Assembly: GCF_006385135.1 (NCBI RefSeq)
Contig: NZ_CP041025.1
Coordinates: 775,501-839,500, forward strand
Length of the DNA: 64,000 nt
Source: Paremcibacter congregatus
GTDB lineage: Bacteria > Pseudomonadota > Alphaproteobacteria > Sphingomonadales > Emcibacteraceae
Reading direction: 5' to 3'
The position numbers and the translations under genes were made by a program. The notes beneath the pieces are model-generated. The model saw only the letters and a list, made by a program, of their open reading frames with translations. It was not told the origin of the DNA and did no database searches. Below, one piece after another: positions 1 through 8,103 of the stretch (position 1 is its first letter; the number at the start of each line of letters is the position of its first letter).

Positions 1-431
1 ATGCCATCATATCCGAAGGCGTTGACCGAATGAAAACGAGCAGTGAACCGGTTCCTCTGATTTTGGTCGGCGGCGGTTCGATTTTGATCAACCGTGATAT
101 TTCCGGAACAAGCAAGACGCTCATACCAGACCATGCATCTGTGGCTAATGCCATTGGCGCGGCGATTGCCCAGATCGGGGCGGAGATTGATAAAGTGTTT
201 TCTTATGACGAGGTTGGCCGTGAGATTGCGATGGAAAGTGCGAAGCGGGAAGCCATCGAAAAAGCGATCGCGGCTGGCGCGGATGAAGAAACAATCAAGA
301 TCATTGATATTGAAGAAGTTCCGCTGGCCTATGTGCCGGGGGGAGCGGTCAGGTTGCGTATAAAAGCCGCAGGGCAACTGAGTTTTGCTCAAAATACGCT
401 TACTGAAATTTTTAAAGGCAAGGGTGAATAA
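1..431 (+). CDS. Hydantoinase/oxoprolinase family protein (HyuA type), C-terminal part
   Basis: This is the 3' end of a gene that begins before the window. The frame is open from base 3, upstream of the ATG at 30, so that ATG is internal. The visible end has an alanine- and glycine-rich ATP-binding-like motif (VPLILVGGGSILI) and an Ala/Glu-rich helical stretch. Both are typical of the C-terminal actin-like domain of HyuA / 5-oxoprolinase A subunits, which open hydantoin-like or oxoproline rings with ATP. The stop lies 3 nt before the next ATG, so the two are co-transcribed. The partner is a DUF917 protein rather than a HyuB subunit, a known alternative arrangement. The substrate is not readable from this fragment, but the downstream nucleobase/hydantoin-type permease supports a cyclic ureide or hydantoin. 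Confidence 0.8.
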   Translation, partial: AIISEGVDRMKTSSEPVPLILVGGGSILINRDISGTSKTLIPDHASVANAIGAAIAQIGAEIDKVFSYDEVGREIAMESAKREAIEKAIAAGADEETIKIIDIEEVPLAYVPGGAVRLRIKAAGQLSFAQNTLTEIFKGKGE

Positions 432-434
432 GCA

Positions 435-1532
435 ATGACAAGGCAAATGAAAATTACATTGGATAATATGGAAGACTTTGCCCGCGGCGCAGCTTTTCTC
501 GGTACGGGAGGTGGTGGAGATCCTTATATTGGCCGGATGTTGGCGCAAAACGCCATCAAGGAATTCGGGGCGCCTGAGGTCATCACAGCTGATGAACTGG
601 CTGACGATGCGGTTGTCCTGACGGCAGCCATGTTGGGGTCACCGCCTGTGTTGCTGGAGAAGGCCTGTTGCGGGGACGATATTGATCTGGCCATTCGCAA
701 ACTGGAAGAAAAACTTGGGCGTAAAGCCGACGCGATTCTGCCCATCGAAATTGGAGGCGTTAATTCAACGCTGCCGATTATGGCCGCGGCCCGGTTAGGG
801 TTGCCGGTGGTGGATGCTGATGGCATGGGGCGCGCCTTTCCTGAATTGCAGATGGTGACCTTTAATGTATATGGCTGTTCAGCGACTCCTCTTGTGGTTA
901 CGGATGAACATTTGAACTCGGTTTTGATTGAGGCGGATAGCGGTCAACGGGCCGAAGGTCTGGTGCGGGCCGCCGCTATTCAGATGGGGTTGAGTGTCAT
1001 GATTTCTTCTTTCCCCCTGAACGGGCGGCAAGTAAAGGACTACGCCGTGCATGGTACCCTGTCACTGGCGTTGGGGATTGGCATAGCGATCCGGGAAGGC
1101 CGGACAGCAGGAAATCCTGTAGAAGAGCTGGTGGCGTATCTGAAGACGACACCTTATTACAATCAGGCGAAAATCCTGTTTGACGGGAAGGTGACGGATC
1201 TTCGTCGGGAAACGACGAAGGGGTTTGCGATAGGGCATTGCTTGATGGATGCCCTGGATGGTTCCGGGCGACAAATGGAAATCATCTTTCAAAATGAACA
1301 TCTTGTGGCCCGTGAAAATGGAATTACGAAAGCCATCGTACCGGATTTGATTTGTATGGTTGATCGTGAAACGGCGGAGCCAATCCCGGTTGAGCATCTG
1401 CGGTACGGCCAGAGGATAAAAATTATCGGGACGTCGGCGGCTCCAATCATGCGTACGCCGGAAGCTTTACAGGTGTTCGGGCCGCGTATTTTTGGCCTGA
1501 ATGAAGATTTTATTCCGATTGAGCAATTATAA
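435..1532 (+). CDS. DUF917 family protein (S-methyl-thiohydantoin desulfurase-like)
   Basis: The 365-residue protein has the DUF917 architecture. A glycine-rich N-terminal motif (FLGTGGGGDPY, near residues 20-32) is followed by an acidic segment ending in PIEIGGVNS, a VDADGMGRAFPELQM block near residue 130 and a C-terminal beta-rich domain. DUF917 proteins are encoded beside HyuA-like proteins, and some are annotated as S-methyl-thiohydantoin desulfurases. No signal peptide is seen, so the protein is cytoplasmic. The ATG follows the upstream stop by 3 nt, indicating translational coupling. Family membership is clear, but the exact reaction is inferred only from the family name and the hydantoinase neighbour. 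Confidence 0.85.
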   Translation: MTRQMKITLDNMEDFARGAAFLGTGGGGDPYIGRMLAQNAIKEFGAPEVITADELADDAVVLTAAMLGSPPVLLEKACCGDDIDLAIRKLEEKLGRKADAILPIEIGGVNSTLPIMAAARLGLPVVDADGMGRAFPELQMVTFNVYGCSATPLVVTDEHLNSVLIEADSGQRAEGLVRAAAIQMGLSVMISSFPLNGRQVKDYAVHGTLSLALGIGIAIREGRTAGNPVEELVAYLKTTPYYNQAKILFDGKVTDLRRETTKGFAIGHCLMDALDGSGRQMEIIFQNEHLVARENGITKAIVPDLICMVDRETAEPIPVEHLRYGQRIKIIGTSAAPIMRTPEALQVFGPRIFGLNEDFIPIEQL

Positions 1533-1570
1533 ACATTTCAATATAAACCAATGTCTAGGGAGACTATAGA

Positions 1571-3703
1571 ATGAGTAATATTATCAATAGAGGACTAATT
1601 GCCACAACGGCGCTTTTTCTCTCTCTGCCTGCACCTGTCGCTTTTTCTGCTGTAGAGAATGCAGACCTGTTGACCCTTGAAGAAGTTGTAGTGACCTCTC
1701 GAAAAAGAGAAGAAAGCCTGCAGACCGTACCGGATTCCGTGACAGCGTTTGACAGTCTGGCCATCGAAAACGCAGGCATTGACGATGTTCAGGACTTTAT
1801 AGACCTGACCCCGAACATCAGCATGCGGGAAACATTTCGCGCCGGTGTAACTTTCATCACCATTCGCGGCATCACCACAGGACAGCAGGGCTGGGCGCCG
1901 GCGACTTATGTTGTGGATGGGGTTCAGGCCGGGTCTCTTGATGCCATAAATCAGGGCGCTTTGATGGATATCGAGCGGATTGAGGTTCTGAAAGGGCCCC
2001 AGGGCGCTTTATACGGGGCCGGGGCGATCGCCGGGGCGATAAATGTCGTGACAAAAAAACCAACCAACGAAATGGAATATGCTGCCAATGCTTCTTATGC
2101 GCGCGGCAATGATATTAAATTATCAGGTTCTGTGTCCGGCCCGTTGGTTGAAGACAAAGTGTTGTTTCGCATTGGAGGCTATTACCGGAATACGGACGGC
2201 CTCATAAAAAGCACGGATGGGGATGGACTGGATTTTGAAGAACAGGTTTCTGTCAAGGGCCGACTTATTTTTGATCTGGAGGATATCACAATCGACTTGC
2301 GGGGGTCATATTCCGATATTACCTCCGGAGTGGCGGCTCAGGAGCTGGTGGCGAACGAGGGTCTGATAGATGTTTTTGATACCCCTGCGGCGCCTGGACC
2401 GGCCCGCGGAATCATCGGCGAAGAAAAGCGTGAATTCGTTGAATTCTCGGCCAAGGTCGACTGGGAAACAGAGGCGGGAACTCTCACCTCCGTAACGGGA
2501 TATAGTGACATAAATCAGGATTTATTTGGCTCCGCCACATGGCAGAAGGGATCCGGTATTGGATTGTTTGGCCATTTTGGTGATCCCGCGGATCCTTTCG
2601 TGGATCAATTCCAGGACCTGATGGATAATTTCGAGACCTTTACTCAAGATGTGCGATTTACGTCTGACGCAGATCAGCCATTCCGCTGGATGGTTGGGAT
2701 GTCTTATATGGATCGTCAAGTGGTAAATCTGTTGAGTGTCGGGGGCGTTTTACAGGGGAGAGAACGTGTGGAAGCCAATTTAGTGCGGTTTCTGAATCGT
2801 CCGGATGTCCGCAATGACAAGGCTTGGGGAATTTATGGCCAGGCCAACTATGACCTGACAGACAAGTTGGAGCTGTCCGTTGCGCTGCGGTATGACAAGA
2901 ACGATTTTGACACGACTCAATATACGGACCTGACACTCTCGACGCCCGTTCCCACACCGGATGGTCTGACGACATTGACGGCAACGAATGATAAATGGCA
3001 GCCGAAAGCACAGTTATCCTATCAGTGGAATGACGATATCATGACATATCTTAGCTACGCGGAAGGGTTTCGCTATGGCTTTTTTAATACCGGCAATCTG
3101 ACGGCGTCGGAAAGTACAAAAAACTTTGAATTTGGGTTTAAGACCATGCTTGCAAATGGCCGGGTTCGCATGAATGGGGCGATTTTCCACATTGATTATT
3201 CCGATCAGCAATTCACTTCAATCATTGGTGAAGCACCGTTCCGGCTAACGACAAACGTGCCTGAATCCGACATTAATGGCGGAGAACTGGAAATTGTGGC
3301 GTTGCTTTCTGAAGGATTGGAGTTGAGTGGTGGCCTGGGTATCACGGACGCTAAACTGAAGGGGGGATTGCGGTCGCCTTCAACGCCGGATTACAGCGTC
3401 AATCTGGCCTTGAATTATACGGTTCAGGTTACCGATGACTGGGAAGCGCACGCCCGTGTTGATTATCGGCGTCAGGGGTCATTCATTCTCATTGATGGCG
3501 TTGGAACGCGTTTTGAGATCGGGGAAAAAGATTATGTCAATGCGCGGCTTAAGTTCCGCACGGGCAATTGGGGCATTGGTGCTTTCGTTGACAATTTATT
3601 TGATGAAAGACAAGCCAATGATTTTGGTTTTATCGGTTTTGGCTACATACGGTCCAACAGTTTGCCGCGATCATACGGTATTGAGGTTAATATGCATTTC
3701 TAG
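1571..3703 (+). CDS. TonB-dependent outer-membrane receptor (1)
   Basis: The 710-residue protein has a Sec signal peptide (hydrophobic stretch residues 8-25, AFSA cleavage region) and a TonB-box-like EEVVVTSRK near residue 37. A plug domain follows with the RIEVLKGPQGALYG motif, then a 22-strand-type barrel ending in aromatic Phe, as Omp85 recognition requires. SD-like AGGGAGA lies just upstream of the ATG. It sits between the hydantoinase/DUF917 pair and an NCS1 permease, so it probably carries the same substrate across the outer membrane. TBDR sequence alone does not identify the ligand. The region after the stop contains a long-spaced inverted repeat. Confidence 0.93.
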   Translation: MSNIINRGLIATTALFLSLPAPVAFSAVENADLLTLEEVVVTSRKREESLQTVPDSVTAFDSLAIENAGIDDVQDFIDLTPNISMRETFRAGVTFITIRGITTGQQGWAPATYVVDGVQAGSLDAINQGALMDIERIEVLKGPQGALYGAGAIAGAINVVTKKPTNEMEYAANASYARGNDIKLSGSVSGPLVEDKVLFRIGGYYRNTDGLIKSTDGDGLDFEEQVSVKGRLIFDLEDITIDLRGSYSDITSGVAAQELVANEGLIDVFDTPAAPGPARGIIGEEKREFVEFSAKVDWETEAGTLTSVTGYSDINQDLFGSATWQKGSGIGLFGHFGDPADPFVDQFQDLMDNFETFTQDVRFTSDADQPFRWMVGMSYMDRQVVNLLSVGGVLQGRERVEANLVRFLNRPDVRNDKAWGIYGQANYDLTDKLELSVALRYDKNDFDTTQYTDLTLSTPVPTPDGLTTLTATNDKWQPKAQLSYQWNDDIMTYLSYAEGFRYGFFNTGNLTASESTKNFEFGFKTMLANGRVRMNGAIFHIDYSDQQFTSIIGEAPFRLTTNVPESDINGGELEIVALLSEGLELSGGLGITDAKLKGGLRSPSTPDYSVNLALNYTVQVTDDWEAHARVDYRRQGSFILIDGVGTRFEIGEKDYVNARLKFRTGNWGIGAFVDNLFDERQANDFGFIGFGYIRSNSLPRSYGIEVNMHF

Positions 3704-3731
3704 GAAACGTATGTCCTGAAATACGGGAAGA

Positions 3732-3786
3732 GCATTGTCCAGCGAGCTAAAGTCAATCAATGATATTAGGTCTTGGTGGACAATGC
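3732..3786. other. Inverted repeat with 10-bp arms upstream of the permease
   Basis: GCATTGTCCA at 3732-3741 is the exact reverse complement of TGGACAATGC at 3777-3786, with a 35-nt spacer. It lies between the receptor stop and the preferred permease start at 3885. It could form a long-loop RNA hairpin or a spaced operator. No T-tract follows, so it is not a good intrinsic terminator. Confidence 0.45.
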
Positions 3787-3884
3787 CCCACCGGTTCAGA
3801 AAAAAAACGGCCGATAATTTGGTCTTTCCTTTTTGGCCGGAAGAAGGAAACAGCCTATGCCACACCAGCAAGAAGAAAGATATT

Positions 3885-5156
3885 ATGATGACGAACCATA
3901 TCACGCAGCCGCTGGTTTTGGACTCACAAAAGGTTAGTGGCTGGCATGTGGCCATGATCGTCATCGGGGTTGCGATTACACTACCCGCCTTTTTGATTGG
4001 ATCGGAAATTATGGGGGCTTTGGGGGCAGGGCAAGGAAGCTTTGCCATTCTGACCGGCGGTGTTATTCTGGCCGTGATAGCCAGCGCCTGTATGTATATT
4101 GCGGTATGTAAGCGGCAAACGACCTATCAGTTGTTGAATGCGTCCTTTGGGAGCTTGGGAAGCCGCGGGGTCAGTTTTTTGATTTCGGTGACGTTGCTGG
4201 GGTGGTTCGGGGTAACGGTCTCCTTGTTTGGTCAGGCGGCGGCCAGGTCTATGGAAGAACTTTTCTCTGTGCAGTTGCCATTTGAGTTTTATGTGATGGC
4301 GGGCTGTTTGGTGATGACGGGAACAACCATCTACGGGTTCCATGCCATTGATATTCTAAGTAAATTCACAGTGCCGTTCATGCTGTTGATTTTAGTGGCC
4401 GGGGTCTATTTCGTGTCATCTAATTTTTCCTGGGCACAGATATGGACCACCCCGGCCACCGGGGCAGGAGGGATTGCAACCTTTGGCGGCGCCGTGTCTG
4501 TTGTCGTAGGATCTTTTATGGTGGGCATGACTATTCTGCCGGATATATCGCGGTTTATTAACCGGAAAGAACAGGTTTATGTGGCGTCACTCGGTAGTTT
4601 TGGGTCGGTTTTTGCCTTTATTCTGATCATGGCGGGGCTTCCGGTATTAATGACGGGAGAGAAAAGCTTGATCAATGCCATGTATCAGTCGGGTCTCGGG
4701 GTGCCTGCTTTGGTCATGATGATTTTCGCAAGCTGGACGACCAATGTCAGTAATCTTTATTCCAGTAGTCTTGGGCTGGCGCAGGTTTTCCCTAAAATAA
4801 GGGGGGAACGGATCACAGTCGTGGCGGGCCTGCTGGGTGGCATGATGGCTGTGAGCGGCATAATGGATTATCTTATCGGTTTTCTGGTGTTGCTCGGGAT
4901 ATTCATTCCGCCGGTTGCAGGTATTTATATTGCCCATTTCTTCTGGCGGTGCAGAGAGTGCACAACCGCCATTTCCGGGTCGGCATTTTTATCCTGGGGG
5001 TTGGCCTCGGGCTTTGCCCTGATGACATCATCCAATGTATTTACGTTGACCACGGTGCCGGCACTGGATTCTTTCTTGACGGCGACGCTCTGTTATGGCG
5101 TTATTTCAAAAGCTTGTGTTTTGTGGCCTCGCTCACAGCCATCAGACGACTGTTGA
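3885..5156 (+). CDS. NCS1-family cytosine/purine/hydantoin permease
   Basis: This inner-membrane transporter has about 12 hydrophobic segments and is 424 residues long from ATG 3885 (a second ATG lies at 3888). The first segment (HVAMIVIGVAITLPAFLIGSE) carries the NCS1/CodB-type glycine-rich start. The middle has the GSFMVGMTILPDISRF segment expected around TM6. I reject the upstream TTG at 3735 because its extra 50 residues are hydrophilic and unlike the family; an AGAAAGA ribosome site precedes 3885. NCS1 proteins import cytosine, purines, allantoin or hydantoins with H+ or Na+. Next to the hydantoinase genes, a hydantoin or ureide substrate is the best inference. Its 3' end overlaps the convergent regulator gene by 56 bases. 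Confidence 0.87.
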   Translation: MMTNHITQPLVLDSQKVSGWHVAMIVIGVAITLPAFLIGSEIMGALGAGQGSFAILTGGVILAVIASACMYIAVCKRQTTYQLLNASFGSLGSRGVSFLISVTLLGWFGVTVSLFGQAAARSMEELFSVQLPFEFYVMAGCLVMTGTTIYGFHAIDILSKFTVPFMLLILVAGVYFVSSNFSWAQIWTTPATGAGGIATFGGAVSVVVGSFMVGMTILPDISRFINRKEQVYVASLGSFGSVFAFILIMAGLPVLMTGEKSLINAMYQSGLGVPALVMMIFASWTTNVSNLYSSSLGLAQVFPKIRGERITVVAGLLGGMMAVSGIMDYLIGFLVLLGIFIPPVAGIYIAHFFWRCRECTTAISGSAFLSWGLASGFALMTSSNVFTLTTVPALDSFLTATLCYGVISKACVLWPRSQPSDDC

Positions 5157-7896
5157 CAGTCAGTTTTCTGAACAAGTTTTTCAGGTGAAACCGGACAGTA
5201 TTTTCTGAAACATCAAGGTTTCTGGCAATCACTTTATCGGAATACCCTTCGGCCAGTTGATCCAGAACCTGTTTCTCACGGCGGCTCAGAATAATGTCGT
5301 TTTTGGGCAACTGGGCGTCTTCTAACAGGCCGAGGAGATATTGAGCGTGATCCTTTTCAACGGAGCCGGTTTCGGTGATAAAGGCGGAAAGAAGGGGGGT
5401 GACAAAGGGAGCTTCATCCAGAATAAAACGAAGAAATCCCTGGGTGCGAACAAAATGCAGGACAGATTCAAGTTCATGCAATGCCTCTTTTTCATCGTCG
5501 TTGCCAAATAAGGCAATTGCCAGCAAGAGCCGGTATTTCTGGAGCGCCCGTATTTCATATCCACCCTGATGAATATCAATTTGGAGACGGAGTTCACGAA
5601 TGGCTTCCTCATAACGCATTTCGGCAATCAACAGACGTGTAAGGGCCTGAATGGTGCCATAGCTTTCCCGGACTGAAAAATTGGCTGTGCTGTTGCGGCA
5701 ATAGTCCTGAACCGACAGGTTGTTTTCCTGAACTATTCTGCGGGCCTGTACGATCTTCCCCGCACGGCACAAGTAGCCGACTTTATTGGCCATCACCAGG
5801 CGGTTCAGACGCTTTAAACCTTCCCGCTTGATATAGACTGAAGAATCTTCGCTGAGATTCAGGCAAGTGCTCAGGCCTTTCTGCAGATAGGCCAGGGCAG
5901 TAGAGGTGCTATATCCTGAAGCATATATTTCATACCATGCTTCCCCCGTTTCCAGGCGGCGGTTGATATCCCCCAACAACCGCGCGGCCGTGGACAACTC
6001 ATTTCTTTCATAATGCCATTCTGCCATCGCGATATTAAGGACAAGACGCATGTCTTTATCATCAATGAAATAGCGCCTCTGGCAATCCTGCACCTTTTTA
6101 TAATATGCTCCGGCTTTTTCCAGGTTGCCTTCTGCGGTGGCGACCACGCCCAGATGAAGATAAATATAGGCCTCACCAAATACGGAATTATATTTTTGAA
6201 AGTGGCTTATGGCTTTTTTACCCACGTGCCGTGCTGTGGGAAAGTTGCCTTTTTGCAGATTGAAGACGCAAAGGATCGTATATACAAAACCAGTCTGGGT
6301 TTTATCATCGTCCTTGAATTTCTCTATGGATGCAACGAGCCGTGTGCTCATTTCTTTATTGAGCGGGGCCCCCTCGTAAACGGCAAGTGTACAGGTGATA
6401 ATCGCCAGGTCATATTCCAGCTCTGCGGAAGGGGAATGGCTCTGGCTTTCGACATCCTGTTGAACCGTTTCAAAAATGTGGCGGGCATCATTTAGATGGC
6501 CGTCCTTCAGAAAAATCAGGGCTCTAAGCAGGTTTAATCGCGGCCGCGTCTGAATAATATCCTCGGGGAGAAGGGCGTGTGCCTTGCGAATGCGCGTCAT
6601 GCCTTCTTTGTTCCATAGGTGAATACCCCCGGCTTGTTCCAGAAAATGAGCTGCGGTTTCAGGTTCCTTGGCTTTTAGCGCATGACGAATGGAATGTATG
6701 ATATGTCCTTCTTCCATGAACATTTCCGCCGCCCGTAGGTGAAGTAATTTCATACGGTCCGGATTTGATTGTTCCAGGAAATAAACCAACGCCTCCTGAA
6801 ATAGGGGATTAAGGCGATAGTGTTCTTCTTGGTTGTTCACGGGGGCGATAAGCTGTTTTAAGGTCTCCAGTCCCTGCAGGGTCTGGCTGGTATCGGTTGT
6901 GCCGCGCAGCCGGTCAAGGGAAACCGGGTCCAGAGTATCGAGAATGCTTGCTTCAAGCAACAAATCACGTTGAGCCGCGGGCAATGTATTTAAAATCTGT
7001 TCAAGAATATAGTTCCGTGCATCCTGCTCTGTGCCGTGAAAACGGTCAATAATTTTATCACTTTCGCTGTGACCTGAGAGAGCATTTTTGATGAATTGCA
7101 AGGCGACGGGCCAGCCTTCCGTTTTTACGCTGATTTTCTGGAGTTTTTTTTTGGTAAGGGTCTGGTTGAGAAAAACTTCAATCTCAAACGGGGTGAATTT
7201 TAAGTCTGTTGCGGTTATCTGGCTCACCTGCCCTTGTAGTTTCAGAGTTGATAACGGCATGTTTTCGACAGTGCGGGTGCCCAGAACAATATGAAAATTG
7301 TGAGGGGAATAGGTGAATAGGGGGATCAGTATTTTTTTCGCGGTGTTTTGACTCACGCATTCCACGTTATCGAGGATCAGAACCACTTTCTTCCCGTAAT
7401 TGGCAATAGCAGATAATATGGTGCCCACGATTGTTCGAGAGGTGGCGTCGAGGGTAAAAGGGCCTGGGTGGATCTTTATTATCTCCTGTGAAAGACCTGC
7501 AGACGAGAGGGCAAAGGCGAGATATAAGGCAAGAATGGACGGGTCATTGTCATCTTCATCAATTTTGAGCCAGGCAACAGCAATGTCTTTTGCCTGAAGG
7601 TGTGTTCGCCATTGGCGCAGCAGGGTTGTTTTGCCAAACCCGGCAGGTGCCGACAAGAGGGTCAGTTTCTGGTCAAATCCTGCATTGAGCCGTCGGCACA
7701 ATTCAGGGCGATCAATGAGGGAAATATGATGACGCAGCGGGAGCGTCTTTGTTTGGGTGAGCCAGGGGGGGAAGGGACTGGAATTTGTCGGAATGTCATT
7801 CATCTGCACACGATACCCTGGGACTTTACGGTCTGATGTTTTTACAAGATTGGTATTCAGTATATCGGTGGGGCAGGTAAAAAGAAACTGAAACAT
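5101..7896 (-). CDS. MalT-like LuxR-family ATP-dependent transcriptional activator (LAL), copy 1
   Basis: The 931-residue protein follows the MalT/LAL plan. An N-terminal STAND NTPase has Walker A APAGFGKTT and Walker B VVLILDN. A long helical, TPR-like sensor region follows, then a C-terminal LuxR helix-turn-helix (LSRREKQVLDQLAEGYSDKVIARNLDVSENTVRFH). Such regulators oligomerise on binding inducer and ATP and activate adjacent operons. It could start at 7896 or at an internal ATG at 7803 (MNDIPTN); neither has a strong Shine-Dalgarno site. It is convergent with the permease gene, overlapping it by 56 bases, and divergent from a second LAL gene across 207 bases. The likely targets are the hydantoinase-TBDR-permease genes, but this is inferred from position only. 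Confidence 0.92.
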   Translation of the reverse strand: MFQFLFTCPTDILNTNLVKTSDRKVPGYRVQMNDIPTNSSPFPPWLTQTKTLPLRHHISLIDRPELCRRLNAGFDQKLTLLSAPAGFGKTTLLRQWRTHLQAKDIAVAWLKIDEDDNDPSILALYLAFALSSAGLSQEIIKIHPGPFTLDATSRTIVGTILSAIANYGKKVVLILDNVECVSQNTAKKILIPLFTYSPHNFHIVLGTRTVENMPLSTLKLQGQVSQITATDLKFTPFEIEVFLNQTLTKKKLQKISVKTEGWPVALQFIKNALSGHSESDKIIDRFHGTEQDARNYILEQILNTLPAAQRDLLLEASILDTLDPVSLDRLRGTTDTSQTLQGLETLKQLIAPVNNQEEHYRLNPLFQEALVYFLEQSNPDRMKLLHLRAAEMFMEEGHIIHSIRHALKAKEPETAAHFLEQAGGIHLWNKEGMTRIRKAHALLPEDIIQTRPRLNLLRALIFLKDGHLNDARHIFETVQQDVESQSHSPSAELEYDLAIITCTLAVYEGAPLNKEMSTRLVASIEKFKDDDKTQTGFVYTILCVFNLQKGNFPTARHVGKKAISHFQKYNSVFGEAYIYLHLGVVATAEGNLEKAGAYYKKVQDCQRRYFIDDKDMRLVLNIAMAEWHYERNELSTAARLLGDINRRLETGEAWYEIYASGYSTSTALAYLQKGLSTCLNLSEDSSVYIKREGLKRLNRLVMANKVGYLCRAGKIVQARRIVQENNLSVQDYCRNSTANFSVRESYGTIQALTRLLIAEMRYEEAIRELRLQIDIHQGGYEIRALQKYRLLLAIALFGNDDEKEALHELESVLHFVRTQGFLRFILDEAPFVTPLLSAFITETGSVEKDHAQYLLGLLEDAQLPKNDIILSRREKQVLDQLAEGYSDKVIARNLDVSENTVRFHLKNLFRKLTVNSRLMAVSEATKHKLLK

Positions 7897-8041
7897 CCCA
7901 AAATCCGCCGAAACCGGGAAGGTGAAGTGCCGGGTCGCCGACCTATGTTCCCTATAATGCCGGTCACAGGAAGGGGCACCTTGGCCGGTTAATTCTGCCC
8001 CATCCCCGAACCGTGAATTGATGGTAAAAATATTTTCTGGT

Positions 8042-8068
8042 TTGACGATATTGTATTCTCCCTATACC
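8042..8068 (+). promoter_or_regulatory. Possible sigma-70 promoter before the second LAL gene
   Basis: TTGACG at 8042-8047 and TATACC at 8063-8068 are separated by 15 bases, slightly short for a sigma-70 promoter. They lie 36 nt before the GTG start at 8104. The rest of the 207-base divergent region holds no clear operator. Confidence 0.3.
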
Positions 8069-8103
8069 TTTTACAGCGGGCGTATGTTTTGCAGGAAGTT
8101 TAA

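Noticed and set aside
3735-3884. N-terminal extension of the permease from TTG
   Set aside because: The extra 50 residues are polar and precede a normal NCS1 start at 3885 with a ribosome site.
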